NCBI RefSeq assembly: GCF_007992435.1
Contig: NZ_BKAG01000031.1
Span: 1 to 64,000 of the forward strand
Source: Prosthecobacter gellanilyticus
GTDB lineage: Bacteria > Verrucomicrobiota > Verrucomicrobiia > Verrucomicrobiales > Verrucomicrobiaceae
Direction of reading: 5' to 3'
DNA length: 64,000 nucleotides
Shown here one piece after another: positions 56,059 through 64,000 of the stretch. Under the pieces are notes generated by a model. The model searched no databases. It was not told the DNA's origin and saw nothing but the letters and a program-made list of their open reading frames with translations. Position numbers and translations under genes: made by a program. Every line of letters starts with the position of its first letter. The first letter of the stretch is position 1.

Positions 56059-56069
56059 CCGACTCTGAC

Positions 56070-57455
56070 TCAGAGCTTTTTGAAGATCCCCTGCAGCACG
56101 TCATTGAGCCCTTCACCACGCATCAGGTTCTTGAGGAGGCGGTCGAGCTTCGGTTTGATCTCAGGATCTGAGAGCTTGCCCTCGGACTCAATGTCAAAGG
56201 TCATGCGCCCGTGTTCATCCGCCAGTGCTTTGGCCAGGCCGCGTGTGATGGAGTCGCCCAGTTTGGCCTTGGAAACGCCCTGCTGGAGCCGGGCCTGCAG
56301 TTCGGGTCCGCAGGAGAGCCGGAAATCGATGTTATGCTTGTCGATCGCGGCATTGGCATAGGACTTCTTTTCGAGCGCCACCTCATACTCGGGAAAGACG
56401 AACCGTGTGTCACTGCCGAGAATGAACGTGTTGCTGGAGAATGTCCCGTTCACGATGGCAGGCTCCATCAGCGGCCCGCCGACGACTACCGGTGAAAGGT
56501 CGATGCCGTATTCGAGCAGCTTCTTCATCTCCTTGCCTGCGGCATCTCCCATGGTGATGTGACCCGCGATGACAGAGCCCTTGTCCAGGCTCAGCTTCAG
56601 CACGGAGTAAGGCTTCCACTCGCCCGTGGTCGGATTGATGGGGGTGATGGTGCTGTCACCGCTGAGCTTGAGATCCGCCAGCTGCGCCGGGCGCTTCACC
56701 CCGCCGATGCGGGCCTGGCCGTTGATCGTGATGTGGCTGCTGAGCTTGGCGGTGATGCGGTTGTGATTCGTCAGGTCTGTCGGGTCAATGTCGAAGCCGG
56801 AGATATTGAAGTTCAGATCCTGGATCTGCACCGTGGTATGGGAGGAGCTCTGGATGGTGAGGCTGCCGTTTTCGATGCTGGCATTGCTGACGGCGAAGGC
56901 CAGCCCGTCCTTCGTGCGGACGATCTCCTCGTCCGGCGTCTCTGCCGCAGTGACCGGCTGCAGCTCTGTGTTCGCAACGGCGGGAGGAGTCGGCACTTCA
57001 TCCTTTGAGCGTGGCTTTTTAAAGAGGGACTCCAGGGAGCTCTTCCCCTGCTCATCCTGACCCTCCATGACCACCGGGGAGATGATGCGGAACTGCTCGA
57101 TGAAGAGCCGACGGTTCATCAGGTCATCCAGTTTCACCTCCAGGACGACTTCCGGAATGGTGATGGGGGCCGCTGCGGTGGCCATGGGGGCACGCTCGGC
57201 CAGGGGTTTGCCTTCCTCCCCGTCACGCGGGCCGATTTTCACGCCGTGGAAGCTCAGTCGCGCGGGTTTGGAGAAAAGGCTGAGCTTCGTATCATCCACG
57301 TGGACACGGCAGTTCGTGTTCTTTTCCACCAGGGAGACCCAGAAATCCGGCCCCATCTGGCGCAGAACCCACCAGGACAGTCCGCCGAGAGCCACGGAGC
57401 CCAGCAGGCCGAGCATAAAGAGGATGATCAAGGCGGTGCGGAGAGGCTTTTTCAT
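56070..57455 (-). CDS. AsmA-like membrane-anchored protein
   Basis: The 461-residue protein has one N-terminal membrane anchor (LRTALIILFMLGLLGSVALGGLSWWVL). The rest is beta-rich with AsmA-like wording (LSLFSKPARLSFHGVKIGPRDGEEG, VVLEVKLDDLMNRRLFIEQFRIISPVV, SLTIQSSSHTTVQIQDLNFNISGFDIDPTDLT). AsmA-family proteins lie in the periplasm and help shape the outer membrane or move lipids. A low-complexity linker of about 40 residues (near 150-190) is present. It ends with a helical tail (GLNDVLQGIFKKL). It converges on the regulator gene, with stops 11 bp apart. Confidence 0.75.
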   Translation of the reverse strand: MKKPLRTALIILFMLGLLGSVALGGLSWWVLRQMGPDFWVSLVEKNTNCRVHVDDTKLSLFSKPARLSFHGVKIGPRDGEEGKPLAERAPMATAAAPITIPEVVLEVKLDDLMNRRLFIEQFRIISPVVMEGQDEQGKSSLESLFKKPRSKDEVPTPPAVANTELQPVTAAETPDEEIVRTKDGLAFAVSNASIENGSLTIQSSSHTTVQIQDLNFNISGFDIDPTDLTNHNRITAKLSSHITINGQARIGGVKRPAQLADLKLSGDSTITPINPTTGEWKPYSVLKLSLDKGSVIAGHITMGDAAGKEMKKLLEYGIDLSPVVVGGPLMEPAIVNGTFSSNTFILGSDTRFVFPEYEVALEKKSYANAAIDKHNIDFRLSCGPELQARLQQGVSKAKLGDSITRGLAKALADEHGRMTFDIESEGKLSDPEIKPKLDRLLKNLMRGEGLNDVLQGIFKKL

Positions 57456-57578
57456 GGGGTACAGGCTAGGCTTGAGAAAGAAAATGGCAAGAGCTGCAAG
57501 ATCATGTGCCTTTCTCCTTGCGCTCTTCTCAATCTAACCCACTATGCGCGCCCGCTTCCAACTTTGGATGCCGGTTTT
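57456..57578. other. Upstream region of tRNA gene and AsmA-like gene
   Basis: This 123-bp divergent spacer should hold promoters for both the tRNA (plus) and the AsmA-like gene (minus). I see no clear -35/-10 pair, palindrome or open frame. Confidence 0.35.
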
Positions 57579-57655
57579 CGGGACGTAGCTCAGCCTGGTA
57601 GAGCGCTTGCTTTGGGAGCAAGAAGTCGTGAGTTCGAATCTCGCCGTCCCGACCA
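57579..57655 (+). tRNA. tRNA-Pro (anticodon TGG)
   Basis: The 77-nt cloverleaf is complete. The acceptor stem CGGGACG pairs with CGTCCCG at the 3' end, followed by A and an encoded CCA. The anticodon stem CTTGC/GCAAG encloses TTTGGGA, with anticodon TGG at 57613-57615 (reads CCA and, by wobble, other proline codons). The T-loop GTTCGAATC is standard. It is the only RNA gene in the window. Confidence 0.96.
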
Positions 57656-57672
57656 CTCTCAGAGAGAGTGGT
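57652..57672. terminator. Hairpin overlapping the tRNA 3' end
   Basis: ACCACTCTC-AGA-GAGAGTGGT is a perfect 9-bp stem with a 3-nt loop that uses the tRNA's last bases. It is followed by GAAAATAG and not by T's, so it may serve 3'-end processing or transcription slowing more than classical termination. Confidence 0.5.
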
Positions 57673-57760
57673 GAAAATAGCAGGGCCGCGAGCCCAGCTT
57701 GTATTTGCCTTCTGGCCTCTCCGCTCCGTATCTTGGCGGATCACTGCTCAGACGTCATTC

Positions 57761-58255
57761 ATGCCCTCCGCTCTCTATAACGCCACCCTCTCTACTTTTA
57801 AGGCTCAAGGCTGGACCTACCGCCCTGTGGCAGGCATTGAGGTTCTGGAGGCGGATTTCGAGGCCCATCACACGAAGGTGCCGCTGCACGTGCAGATCCA
57901 TGGGGAGTCAGGTATCGCCAGCGTGGTCTCACGCTGCACCCTCCAGGTGCCAAACACCCATCGTCTCCAGGTCAGCGAGCTGCTCATGCGGACGAACAAG
58001 GAGCTGAACATCGGCAACTTTGAGCTCGATTGGGACAGCGGTGTGGTGATGTTTCGCGTGACGAATATTTTTGCCGCCGGCCCTTATGAGGAGCGTGTGA
58101 TCGCGAGTCTTGTGCATACCTCCATCGGCGAGATGGACCGCCTCACCCCCTTTCTCGGGGAGATTTGCAAGACGCCGAAGGGCGAGCTGCTCTTTCTCAA
58201 GGTGTCAGACCTGATGAAGCGGGAGGATCTGCTGCCGCCCGCGCCTGAGAGCTAG
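57761..58255 (+). CDS. YbjN-domain-like protein
   Basis: The 164-residue protein resembles the YbjN/type III chaperone-like family: an N-terminal LSTFKAQGWTYRPVAGIEVLEADFEAHHTKVPLHVQIHGE, then LQVSELLMRTNKELNIGNFELDWDSGVVMFRVTNIF and a helical C-terminus. It is cytoplasmic with no catalytic motif. ATG 57761 was chosen over an in-frame upstream codon (57668), which would begin inside the tRNA-overlapping hairpin. The next gene follows by 17 bp. Confidence 0.78.
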   Translation: MPSALYNATLSTFKAQGWTYRPVAGIEVLEADFEAHHTKVPLHVQIHGESGIASVVSRCTLQVPNTHRLQVSELLMRTNKELNIGNFELDWDSGVVMFRVTNIFAAGPYEERVIASLVHTSIGEMDRLTPFLGEICKTPKGELLFLKVSDLMKREDLLPPAPES

Positions 58256-58272
58256 ACCGCCCTCCAGTTTGT

Positions 58273-59046
58273 ATGCGCTACCTCCTGCATAATCATCCGG
58301 CCTTTCCCGGTTTGCTGTCGAAGGAGGATCTTTACTCTCTGGTGGAGCGCGGCTCCCTCGGACGCGGAGACTTGTGCACAGACGTGCAAACGGGACGTGA
58401 CCACACCGTGGGAGATGCCATCAGCGGCATGCGGCCGCCTCATGCGAAGGCCCCCGCACGCATTGACCGGCCTGCTTATCAGGAGTTTCGCGCGGATGAT
58501 CCCTTTGACGCTGACGAGCCTCTTTCTGAGGAGGATGAGGCTGAAACGGAAGATGGAGAGCAGGAAGAGGAAGAAGAGCCTGCCGAGCCTGAGCTGCAGT
58601 TCACGGAGAGCGGGGAGCGGCTTTACTATTCATCCCACCCGGCCTGGCTCAAATACTGGCGGGCGCTGTTCCTCATGCTGCTCTTCTTCACCGCAGCCGG
58701 CCTGCTTTTCAGCATGGAGGAGGGGTATGCGCTCGTCTGCGGCCTGGCTGGCATCGCTACTTTCATCTGCGTCACCATCGCGCGCAGCTCTCATGACTAC
58801 ATCGTCACGGAGGAGCGTGTGGAGTACGTCTGGGGCATCTTTGGGCGCAGTTCAAAAGAGGTCCGCGTCTGTGATATCCGCAGCCTGGATGTCTGGGAAA
58901 GAGGCCTGAAAGGCTGGCTCGGCCTGGGCACGCTGGACGTCTCCTCCGCCGGCAATGCGGACGTGGAAGTCCGCTTCCGTGACATCCGCCGCGCCCATGA
59001 GGTGAAGCAGATCATCCGCCAGCTCCAGCGTGGCGATGAAGAATAG
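58273..59046 (+). CDS. Membrane protein with acidic linker and PH-like (bPH2/YdbT-type) domain
   Basis: The 257-residue protein has an N-terminal GYF-like part (MRYLLHNHPAFPGLLSKEDLYSLVERGSLGRGDLCTD), a strongly acidic linker (about 80-105, nearly all Glu/Asp), two membrane helices (about 133-172) and a PH-like C-terminal domain (HDYIVTEERVEYVWGIFGRSSKEVRVCDIRSLDVWERGLKGWLGLGTLDV). The last matches the bPH2 repeat of YdbS/YdbT. It follows the YbjN-like gene by 17 bp. Likely a cytoplasmic-membrane protein of structural or signalling type. Confidence 0.8.
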   Translation: MRYLLHNHPAFPGLLSKEDLYSLVERGSLGRGDLCTDVQTGRDHTVGDAISGMRPPHAKAPARIDRPAYQEFRADDPFDADEPLSEEDEAETEDGEQEEEEEPAEPELQFTESGERLYYSSHPAWLKYWRALFLMLLFFTAAGLLFSMEEGYALVCGLAGIATFICVTIARSSHDYIVTEERVEYVWGIFGRSSKEVRVCDIRSLDVWERGLKGWLGLGTLDVSSAGNADVEVRFRDIRRAHEVKQIIRQLQRGDEE

Positions 59047-59053
59047 AGAGCCG

Positions 59054-59130
59054 TTGACGGTAGTTTACCAAACCAGCCAGCCGCTGCCCACAACGGTAAA
59101 CCATCGTCAACAACGGTAAACCACAGTAAA
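59054..59130. promoter_or_regulatory. GGTAAACC repeat region upstream of second sigma factor
   Basis: A 16-bp imperfect inverted repeat links TTGACGGTAGTTTACC (59054) with GGTAAACCATCGTCAA (59095), differing at two positions. CAACGGTAAACCA is then repeated directly at 59091 and 59111 (20-bp period), and a third GTAAAC follows at 59125. The core GGTAAAC is shared with the palindrome before the first sigma operon (21466). A regulatory role is likely. Confidence 0.55.
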
Positions 59131-59168
59131 CTTCCGGGAGGCCCCAAGAAACCGCGCGCCCCTTCGTC

Positions 59169-59726
59169 ATGCCTTCTGAACCCGCCCCCATGCACGACGC
59201 CGAGCACACCTTCCTCCTCGCCGCCCTGGAGCGCTATGAGCGACCGCTGATCCGCTACGCCCATAGCTTCACCAGCGACATCGAAGAAGCCCGCGACGTG
59301 GTGCAGGACGTGTTCATCAAGCTCAGTCAGAACGCTTCGTCCGTCGATCCGTCGCGTCTCGCCGCCTGGCTCTTCACCGTGTGCAAGAACCGCGCGCTCG
59401 ACCACCAGCGCAAACACTCACGCCTCATCGTCATGGAAACAGAATCCTTTGACCTGGAAGTCTCTCCCTCTCCCCGCCCGGGAGATGAGCTGGAGTCTCG
59501 CGAGACCGCGGCCACCCTGCGCGGCCTGATTGAAAAGCTCCCCACCCGCCAGCGTGAGGCCGTCACGCTGAAGTTCATGTCCGGCCTGGACTACAAAGAG
59601 ATCAGCCAGGTCATGAAGACCAGCATCGGCAATGTTGGTTATCTCATTCATCACGGCGTGCAGGCCCTGCGCACCCAGTGGCAGACGCTCGAGGCCGAGC
59701 CTCAAAGCACCGCCTGTGCCCATTGA
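59169..59726 (+). CDS. ECF sigma factor
   Basis: The 185-residue sigma-70-family factor shows region 2 (FLLAALERYERPLIRYAHSFTSDIEEARDVVQDVFIKLSQNA, then RLAAWLFTVCKNRALDHQRKHSR) and region 4 (LRGLIEKLPTRQREAVTLKFMSGLDYKEISQVMKTSIGNVGYLIHHGVQALRTQW). It starts at ATG 59169; ATG 59190 is possible. It lies 27 bp before a large anti-sigma/VWA protein gene, its probable partner. The upstream GGTAAAC repeats suggest self-control. Confidence 0.9.
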   Translation: MPSEPAPMHDAEHTFLLAALERYERPLIRYAHSFTSDIEEARDVVQDVFIKLSQNASSVDPSRLAAWLFTVCKNRALDHQRKHSRLIVMETESFDLEVSPSPRPGDELESRETAATLRGLIEKLPTRQREAVTLKFMSGLDYKEISQVMKTSIGNVGYLIHHGVQALRTQWQTLEAEPQSTACAH

Positions 59727-59753
59727 ACCGCCACCTTTTTCCACTTTCCGCTT

Positions 59754-62453
59754 ATGAAATCAGAAAACCTCACCGCCTGGGCGCTGAATGAACTCAGTGC
59801 CGATGAGCAGGCGAAGCTCGAGGCCGAGCTCCAGGCTGATCCTGCCGCGCAGGAGGCCGCCAAGTCTAACAAGGAGTTTTGTGGGTTCCTCAGCCGTGAG
59901 CTGCGGGATGACTCCATGGCCCTCACGCCAGAGCAGCGCGCGCTTTTGATCAAGGCACCGGCTCCCAAAGTGTTGAGTGCCGCCTCAGCGTTCGAACCGA
60001 GGCCGCTCCGCTGGTGGCAGCGGCCTGCCATCCCCATGACTGCTGCGGCGGGCATTGTGGTGGGCGGCCTGCTGACGACTCTCTACATGCTGCCGATGAT
60101 GGAGAAACGAGCGCAAGACGCTGTGGCGGCCGCGAACAAACAAAGCTCCCGGGAAGTGCGTGTGGCGATGGAGCCGTCAAAGCCCGTCAAGACCGGCAAG
60201 GGCATCCCGGCCAATGTCGGCCTGCCTCCATCGAGCGTGGCGTCGGCTGACAAGGACAAAAAGATTGAGGCCCTGCTGGCCGCGGCGGGCAAGGCCCGGC
60301 TTGGAAACCTGGGCACCGGTGATGAGGCCCCGCCGCTGCCGATCAGGACGGATCTCGACAAGCAGATCCTTGATCCCAACGGGCCTCATAATCCTCTCCT
60401 GGGGCCGCCTTCCATCGCCCAGCAGATTGCCAGCCTGAATGCGGCCGATGCTCCGGACAATCTTTTGGGTGGCCGCTTTTCGTGGCTGAAGAACGGGCAG
60501 ACTGGCGACTTTGACTACAGCGAACTCGATGTGTCCGCCAACCTCACCTATGGCCAGGGCTTCGCCAAATTCCAGGAGGCTGCTGCTATCACGGGTGCGG
60601 ATGAACTGGGCTCTGTGTCGGTGGGTAGTGTTGGCAGTCCAGTTCCCGCCTCACCCCCAGTCGCGCTGATCGCTGGCAACGGAAACGTGATGCAGTCTGG
60701 AGCAACTGCCGGCGTTGCGGGTCGGGGCGACACTTCCGTGGGTGCAGTCAATACCTACAGCGGCCGCACCACGACGGTGTCGACCTCGACGCCAGGCCTC
60801 GCATTGGCGGGCTCGGGTCAATTTCAAACCGTGGGTGGTGTGACCAACAGCGGTGCCGGTTCGATGGTCCTGAACGGAGGCAACACCTACACGGGCGGCA
60901 ACGTCGTGGTATCCGGGGGGATGGTCGTTTCAAATCCCGTGCCTGCTGCGGCTGCGGCTGGTTTCGTTAGTTTGGATGGGGATCACTCAGCGCGCCGTCT
61001 GGAGAAGACGGAGGACTACAAGACGATCGTCGAGAACCCGCTCACCAGCGTTGCGCGTGAGCCTCTCTCCACCTTCTCCACGGATGTGGACACCGCCTCG
61101 TATGCAAATGTCCGCCGTTTCCTGAATCAAAACACCAAGCCGCCACGCGATGCAGTGCGCATTGAAGAACTGATCAACTACTTTCCGAGCAGCGAGCCCG
61201 CGCCTGCGGCCGATGCCAAGCAGCCCTTCGCCGTCATGGTGGAGATGGCCGCCTGCCCCTGGCAGCCTCAGCATCGCCTCACCCGCATCAACCTGAAGGG
61301 CCGTGACATTCCTGTCGGTGACAAGCCCAGCAATCTGGTCTTCCTCGTGGATGTCTCCGGCTCCATGGATCACCCCGAGAAGCTTCCCCTCGTTCAGCGC
61401 AGCCTGCGCATGCTGACCGAGCGCCTCGGTGAAAATGATCACGTGGCCATGGTGACCTATGCTGGTGGCACACGGGTGGTTTTGCCCTCCACGAATGGCG
61501 TGAAGAAGGCGGACATCATCGCCGCCATTGATGAGCTGAAGGCTGGCGGCAGCACGCATGGCAGCGCTGGCATCCAGCTGGCCTATGAGCAGGCCGTGAG
61601 CGGCTTTATCAAGGGCGGCGTGAACCGTGTCATTCTTTGCACGGATGGTGATTTCAATGTCGGCATCAGTGATCCGAAGGAGCTCGAAGGCTTCATCACA
61701 AAGAAGGCCCGCAGCGGCGTCTTCCTCAGCGTGCTAGGCTTTGGCACGGGCAATCTGAAGGACCGCACCATGCAGACCCTGGCGGACAAAGGAAATGGCA
61801 ACCACGCCTACATCGATAGTGTCAGCGAAGCGCGTAAAGTTCTCGTGGAGCAGATGCAGGGCACGCTGGTGACCATCGCCAAAGACGTGAAGATCCAGGT
61901 CGAGTTTAATCCCGCCGTCGTGCGTGAATATCGCCTCATCGGTTATGAGAAGCGCCTGCTGGCCAAGGAAGACTTCAACGATGACACGAAGGATGCGGGT
62001 GAGATCGGTGCCGGTCACAGCGTCACGGCCCTGTATGAGCTCGTGCCTGCGAACCTGCCTCCAGGCACCGCCCCGGCTCCGTTGGTCGACAAGCTCAAAT
62101 ACCAGACGGACTCCGTGCAGCTCGCCGCGCCAGCTCCGGTCAAAACACTCAACCCGGCCTCTAATGAAGCCCTGACCGTGAAGCTGCGCTACAAGGAGCC
62201 TGAAGGCACCACCAGCAAGCTCATCGAGGTGCCGGTGAATGATGACGCGCGTGCTTTGGAGAAGGCCAGCGCTGAGTTCAAGTTCACCGCTGCGGTGGCG
62301 GGGTTCGGAATGCTGATGCGTGAGTCCAGCTACACGGGCGCGTTGACCTGGGACATCGTTCGCACCCTCGCTCGTGAAGGGAAGGGGAGTGATGCGCTGG
62401 GCTATCGCGGTGAGTTCCTCCAGCTCATCGAGAAAGCAGCTTCCGGAAAGTAA
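59754..62453 (+). CDS. Anti-sigma/VWA (YfbK-like) membrane protein with autotransporter-like repeats
   Basis: The 899-residue protein starts with an anti-sigma-like cytoplasmic domain (MKSENLTAWALNELSADEQAKLEAELQADPAAQEAAK), then a membrane helix (about 92-112). A glycine/threonine-rich stretch follows (about 325-400) in which NTYSGRTTTVSTST and NTYTGGNVVVSGGMVV resemble the autotransporter-associated PATR repeat. A YfbK-type N-domain (about 424-500) precedes a VWA domain with MIDAS DVSGSMDHPEKL (about 533) and a DUF3520-like C-terminal domain. It is paired with the sigma factor upstream. Sensing of cell-surface events through a metal-binding adhesion domain is a plausible role. Confidence 0.85.
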   Translation: MKSENLTAWALNELSADEQAKLEAELQADPAAQEAAKSNKEFCGFLSRELRDDSMALTPEQRALLIKAPAPKVLSAASAFEPRPLRWWQRPAIPMTAAAGIVVGGLLTTLYMLPMMEKRAQDAVAAANKQSSREVRVAMEPSKPVKTGKGIPANVGLPPSSVASADKDKKIEALLAAAGKARLGNLGTGDEAPPLPIRTDLDKQILDPNGPHNPLLGPPSIAQQIASLNAADAPDNLLGGRFSWLKNGQTGDFDYSELDVSANLTYGQGFAKFQEAAAITGADELGSVSVGSVGSPVPASPPVALIAGNGNVMQSGATAGVAGRGDTSVGAVNTYSGRTTTVSTSTPGLALAGSGQFQTVGGVTNSGAGSMVLNGGNTYTGGNVVVSGGMVVSNPVPAAAAAGFVSLDGDHSARRLEKTEDYKTIVENPLTSVAREPLSTFSTDVDTASYANVRRFLNQNTKPPRDAVRIEELINYFPSSEPAPAADAKQPFAVMVEMAACPWQPQHRLTRINLKGRDIPVGDKPSNLVFLVDVSGSMDHPEKLPLVQRSLRMLTERLGENDHVAMVTYAGGTRVVLPSTNGVKKADIIAAIDELKAGGSTHGSAGIQLAYEQAVSGFIKGGVNRVILCTDGDFNVGISDPKELEGFITKKARSGVFLSVLGFGTGNLKDRTMQTLADKGNGNHAYIDSVSEARKVLVEQMQGTLVTIAKDVKIQVEFNPAVVREYRLIGYEKRLLAKEDFNDDTKDAGEIGAGHSVTALYELVPANLPPGTAPAPLVDKLKYQTDSVQLAAPAPVKTLNPASNEALTVKLRYKEPEGTTSKLIEVPVNDDARALEKASAEFKFTAAVAGFGMLMRESSYTGALTWDIVRTLAREGKGSDALGYRGEFLQLIEKAASGK

Positions 62454-62529
62454 TGTGATGAGATGTGATGCAGTCTGATCTTATCATCATCTGACCACAC
62501 AAAGAGCTTCTGCCCTGGGAGAAAACCGT

Positions 62530-62565
62530 GTGTGATGGCGCGTTTATAGCGCCTCGTCATCACAC
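62530..62565. promoter_or_regulatory. Hairpin upstream of MFS transporter gene
   Basis: GTGTGATG (62530) pairs with CATCACAC (62558), and inside it GCGC pairs with GCGC around GTTTATA. It lies 13 bp before ATG 62579 and could hide the ribosome-binding region or terminate the upstream transcript. Confidence 0.5.
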
Positions 62566-62578
62566 GCTCTCCCGTTGC

Positions 62579-63877
62579 ATGTCCGCTGAATCACCCACCA
62601 AGGTCCGCCATCAGATTCTCGTCACCGCGACCTTGGTGGCCTTCCTGATGTATCTGGACCGCATCTGTCTGACGCAGATCATCACTTCGGATTCCTTTGA
62701 GCGGGAGTTTTCCTTTTCAAAGCAGGAGGTGGACTGGGTCACAGGTGCCTTCTTCTGGGCCTACGCGCTTTTTCAGGTGCCTGCAGGCTGGCTCAGTGAT
62801 CGCTTTGGTGCGCGCATCCTCATCACCATCTACATCGCCGCATGGTCGCTCTTCACCGCGGCCACGGGATTTGCCACCGGCTTCTGGACCCTCCTTTTCG
62901 CCAGATTGCTCTGCGGACTGTCCGAGGCGGGCTACTATCCCGCCAGCAGCAGTCTTGTCACACGGTGGTCGCACATCGCGAACCGCGGCTCTGCGAGCAG
63001 TCTCATCTCCTTGGGTGGCCGGGCGGGCCTCTTCCTGGCGCCCATCCTGACCGTGAAGGTCATCAGCGGTTTGGGCGACTGGCGCTGGGCTGGCTGGGTT
63101 TATGGCGCGAGCGGTCTCATCGTGGCCCTGATTTTCTGGCGGGTCTTCCGCGAGCATCCGCGTCTGCATCCACGATGCAATGCATCGGAGGTGGCGTTGC
63201 TGGCCGAGGGCCGTGGTGACTTCCTGCCGGCCAAGGATCCGCCACGGCGCTTCCCGCTGGCCGCAGCCATCCGCAGCCGCAGCCTGTGGATGGCCAACGC
63301 AGTGCAGTTTTTTACCAATATTGGTTGGGCCTTCACGGCGCTGACCTTCCCTCGTTACTTGAAAGAGGTGAAGCACTTTGATGATGAGACGAACGGCTGG
63401 ATCACCAGCGGCGCGCTGTTCATCGGCATTGGCGGCATCATCGTGGGCGGCCTGACGACCGATATGATCTCGCGACGGTATGGGAAGCGGTTGGGGCGCA
63501 TGCTGCCCATGTCCGTGACGAAGTTCATCGCAGCCGGTCTCTATCTGGTGGCACTCTACATGGATGCGCCCTGGACCATCCTGCTGGCTTTTGGCATGGT
63601 CTCTTTCTTTGGAGACTTCGGCCTGCCCGCCATGTGGACGACCATGCAGGACATCAGCGGCAAGTATCAGGCGCAGCTTTTCGGCTGGGGGAACATGTGG
63701 GGAAATTTTGGCGCGGCCATCATGCCGCTGCTCTTCACCGCCGCTCTCAAAGCCTGGGACACAAACCATGACTATCACGAAGGCGTCTGGCTTTGCGCCG
63801 CAGCCTTTGTGCTCGCCGGACTCTTCGCGCTCGGGGTGAACGCGGAGAAACCCGTCATTGAAGAGGCCAGGCCCTGA
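62579..63877 (+). CDS. MFS transporter of the ACS (anion:cation symporter) type
   Basis: The 432-residue protein has the twelve-helix MFS layout. The ACS-family N-terminus FLMYLDRICLTQIIT, the A-motif GWLSDRFGARILI and LLFARLLCGLSEAGYYPASSSLVTRWS match hexuronate/organic-acid transporters such as ExuT and related sugar-acid carriers. Helix 7-8 region shows TDMISRRYGKRLGRM, the second A-motif copy. ATG 62579 is preferred because an upstream frame (62528) runs across the hairpin. A 432-residue length is normal. It may take in acidic sugars released by the sialidase-like proteins, but it is 5 kb from the regulator and has no operator copy. Confidence 0.87.
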   Translation: MSAESPTKVRHQILVTATLVAFLMYLDRICLTQIITSDSFEREFSFSKQEVDWVTGAFFWAYALFQVPAGWLSDRFGARILITIYIAAWSLFTAATGFATGFWTLLFARLLCGLSEAGYYPASSSLVTRWSHIANRGSASSLISLGGRAGLFLAPILTVKVISGLGDWRWAGWVYGASGLIVALIFWRVFREHPRLHPRCNASEVALLAEGRGDFLPAKDPPRRFPLAAAIRSRSLWMANAVQFFTNIGWAFTALTFPRYLKEVKHFDDETNGWITSGALFIGIGGIIVGGLTTDMISRRYGKRLGRMLPMSVTKFIAAGLYLVALYMDAPWTILLAFGMVSFFGDFGLPAMWTTMQDISGKYQAQLFGWGNMWGNFGAAIMPLLFTAALKAWDTNHDYHEGVWLCAAAFVLAGLFALGVNAEKPVIEEARP

Positions 63878-63883
63878 CCGCCG

Positions 63884-64000
63884 TCACTTGCCCAGCAGCA
63901 TCAGGATGCCGGCCACCAGAGCCAGGATGGGCACGATGATGCCTGCCGAACCAAGATTGATATGGAAGACGCCAGTCAGGCCCACGAGAACGAGGTAGAT
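63884..64000 (-). CDS. Small membrane protein (partial; runs off the window)
   Basis: The last 39 codons, ending at TGA 63884, read IYLVLVGLTGVFHINLG.. and finish in LALVAGILMLLGK. This is the C-terminal end of a small hydrophobic protein with two membrane helices. The start lies beyond the edge. It converges on the MFS gene with 6 bp between stops. I recognise no family from this fragment. Confidence 0.7.
   Translation of the reverse strand: MYLVLVGLTGVFHINLGSAGIIVPILALVAGILMLLGK

Noticed and set aside
57652-57672. Classical rho-independent terminator after the tRNA
   Set aside because: The stem is good but no T-tract follows, so it is listed only as a low-confidence hairpin.
59091-59123. 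Possible CRISPR-like direct repeat (CAACGGTAAACCA twice)
   Set aside because: Only two copies with a 7-bp gap and no cas genes; better read as a regulatory region.
62454-62529. An operator upstream of the MFS transporter
   Set aside because: A single TGACCA half-site at about 62497 has no TGGTCA partner at the right distance.
62717-63778. 353-codon minus-strand frame opposite the MFS gene
   Set aside because: It is an antisense shadow of a clearly coding transporter.

Overview
The window looks like chromosomal DNA of a GC-rich, heterotrophic member of the Verrucomicrobiota (Prosthecobacter/Verrucomicrobium-like). This rests on gene content and not on any marker gene. The clues are a DUF1549/DUF1553 cytochrome-type protein next to a DUF1501 protein, a PVC-type membrane-bound dehydrogenase propeller with ThuA and cupredoxin domains, several FAD_oxidored proteins, many Asp-box (BNR) sialidase-like proteins, a sulfatase, two ECF sigma factors with anti-sigma-like partners, and a large share of proteins with signal peptides. 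There is no phage, IS element, CRISPR array or rRNA. One tRNA (Pro, TGG) is present.

Layout. 1-5.4 kb: a VTT/DedA-type membrane protein, two tandem sialate O-acetylesterase paralogues and a divergent secreted esterase, ending in a cluster of short palindromes. 5.4-9.1 kb: a redox cassette (OYE, luciferase-like monooxygenase, aldo/keto reductase) divergent from an ArsR-type regulator. 9.1-21.4 kb: a 1487-residue multidomain protein, then a tightly overlapping operon reading sigma factor, anti-sigma-like protein, DUF1549/1553, DUF1501, large secreted protein. 21.5-23.9 kb: a sialidase-like/esterase fusion and a 59-codon basic protein gene. 23.9-36.4 kb: FAD oxidoreductases, a pyruvyltransferase-like protein, two glycerophosphodiesterases, a hydrolase-CapA fusion, a small membrane protein and a thioesterase. 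36.4-55 kb: a dense set of sialidase-like genes with an FAD oxidoreductase, a sulfatase, ThuA, serine hydrolase, HpaI-type aldolase, RraA-like protein and an SGNH acetylesterase. 55-64 kb: a GntR/LacI hybrid regulator, an AsmA-like protein, the tRNA, YbjN-like and PH-domain proteins, a second sigma factor followed by a large anti-sigma/VWA protein, and an MFS transporter.

Main discovery. A 19-bp palindrome, TGGTCA-N7-TGACCA, occurs six times in intergenic DNA (4205, 23657, 40787, 47280, 50602 and 54951). Each copy lies 37-81 bp upstream of a minus-strand start codon. Five lie before sialidase-like, acetylesterase or esterase operons, and one lies between the RraA-like gene and the gntR/lacI-type regulator gene. 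This outlines a local regulon of about 18-20 genes for scavenging an acylated, possibly acidic glycan: outer Asp-box propellers and deacylases, then oxidoreductases, then HpaI and RraA aldolases for a 2-keto-acid product. The regulator assignment is inferred from position, and the glycan is unknown. Only two of the six Asp-box proteins keep the YRIP motif of true sialidases, so the substrate may not be sialic acid.

Starts were moved downstream of the longest ORF where a clear signal peptide begins at an internal ATG. No gene-free stretch exceeds 300 bp; the longest is 5166-5432.
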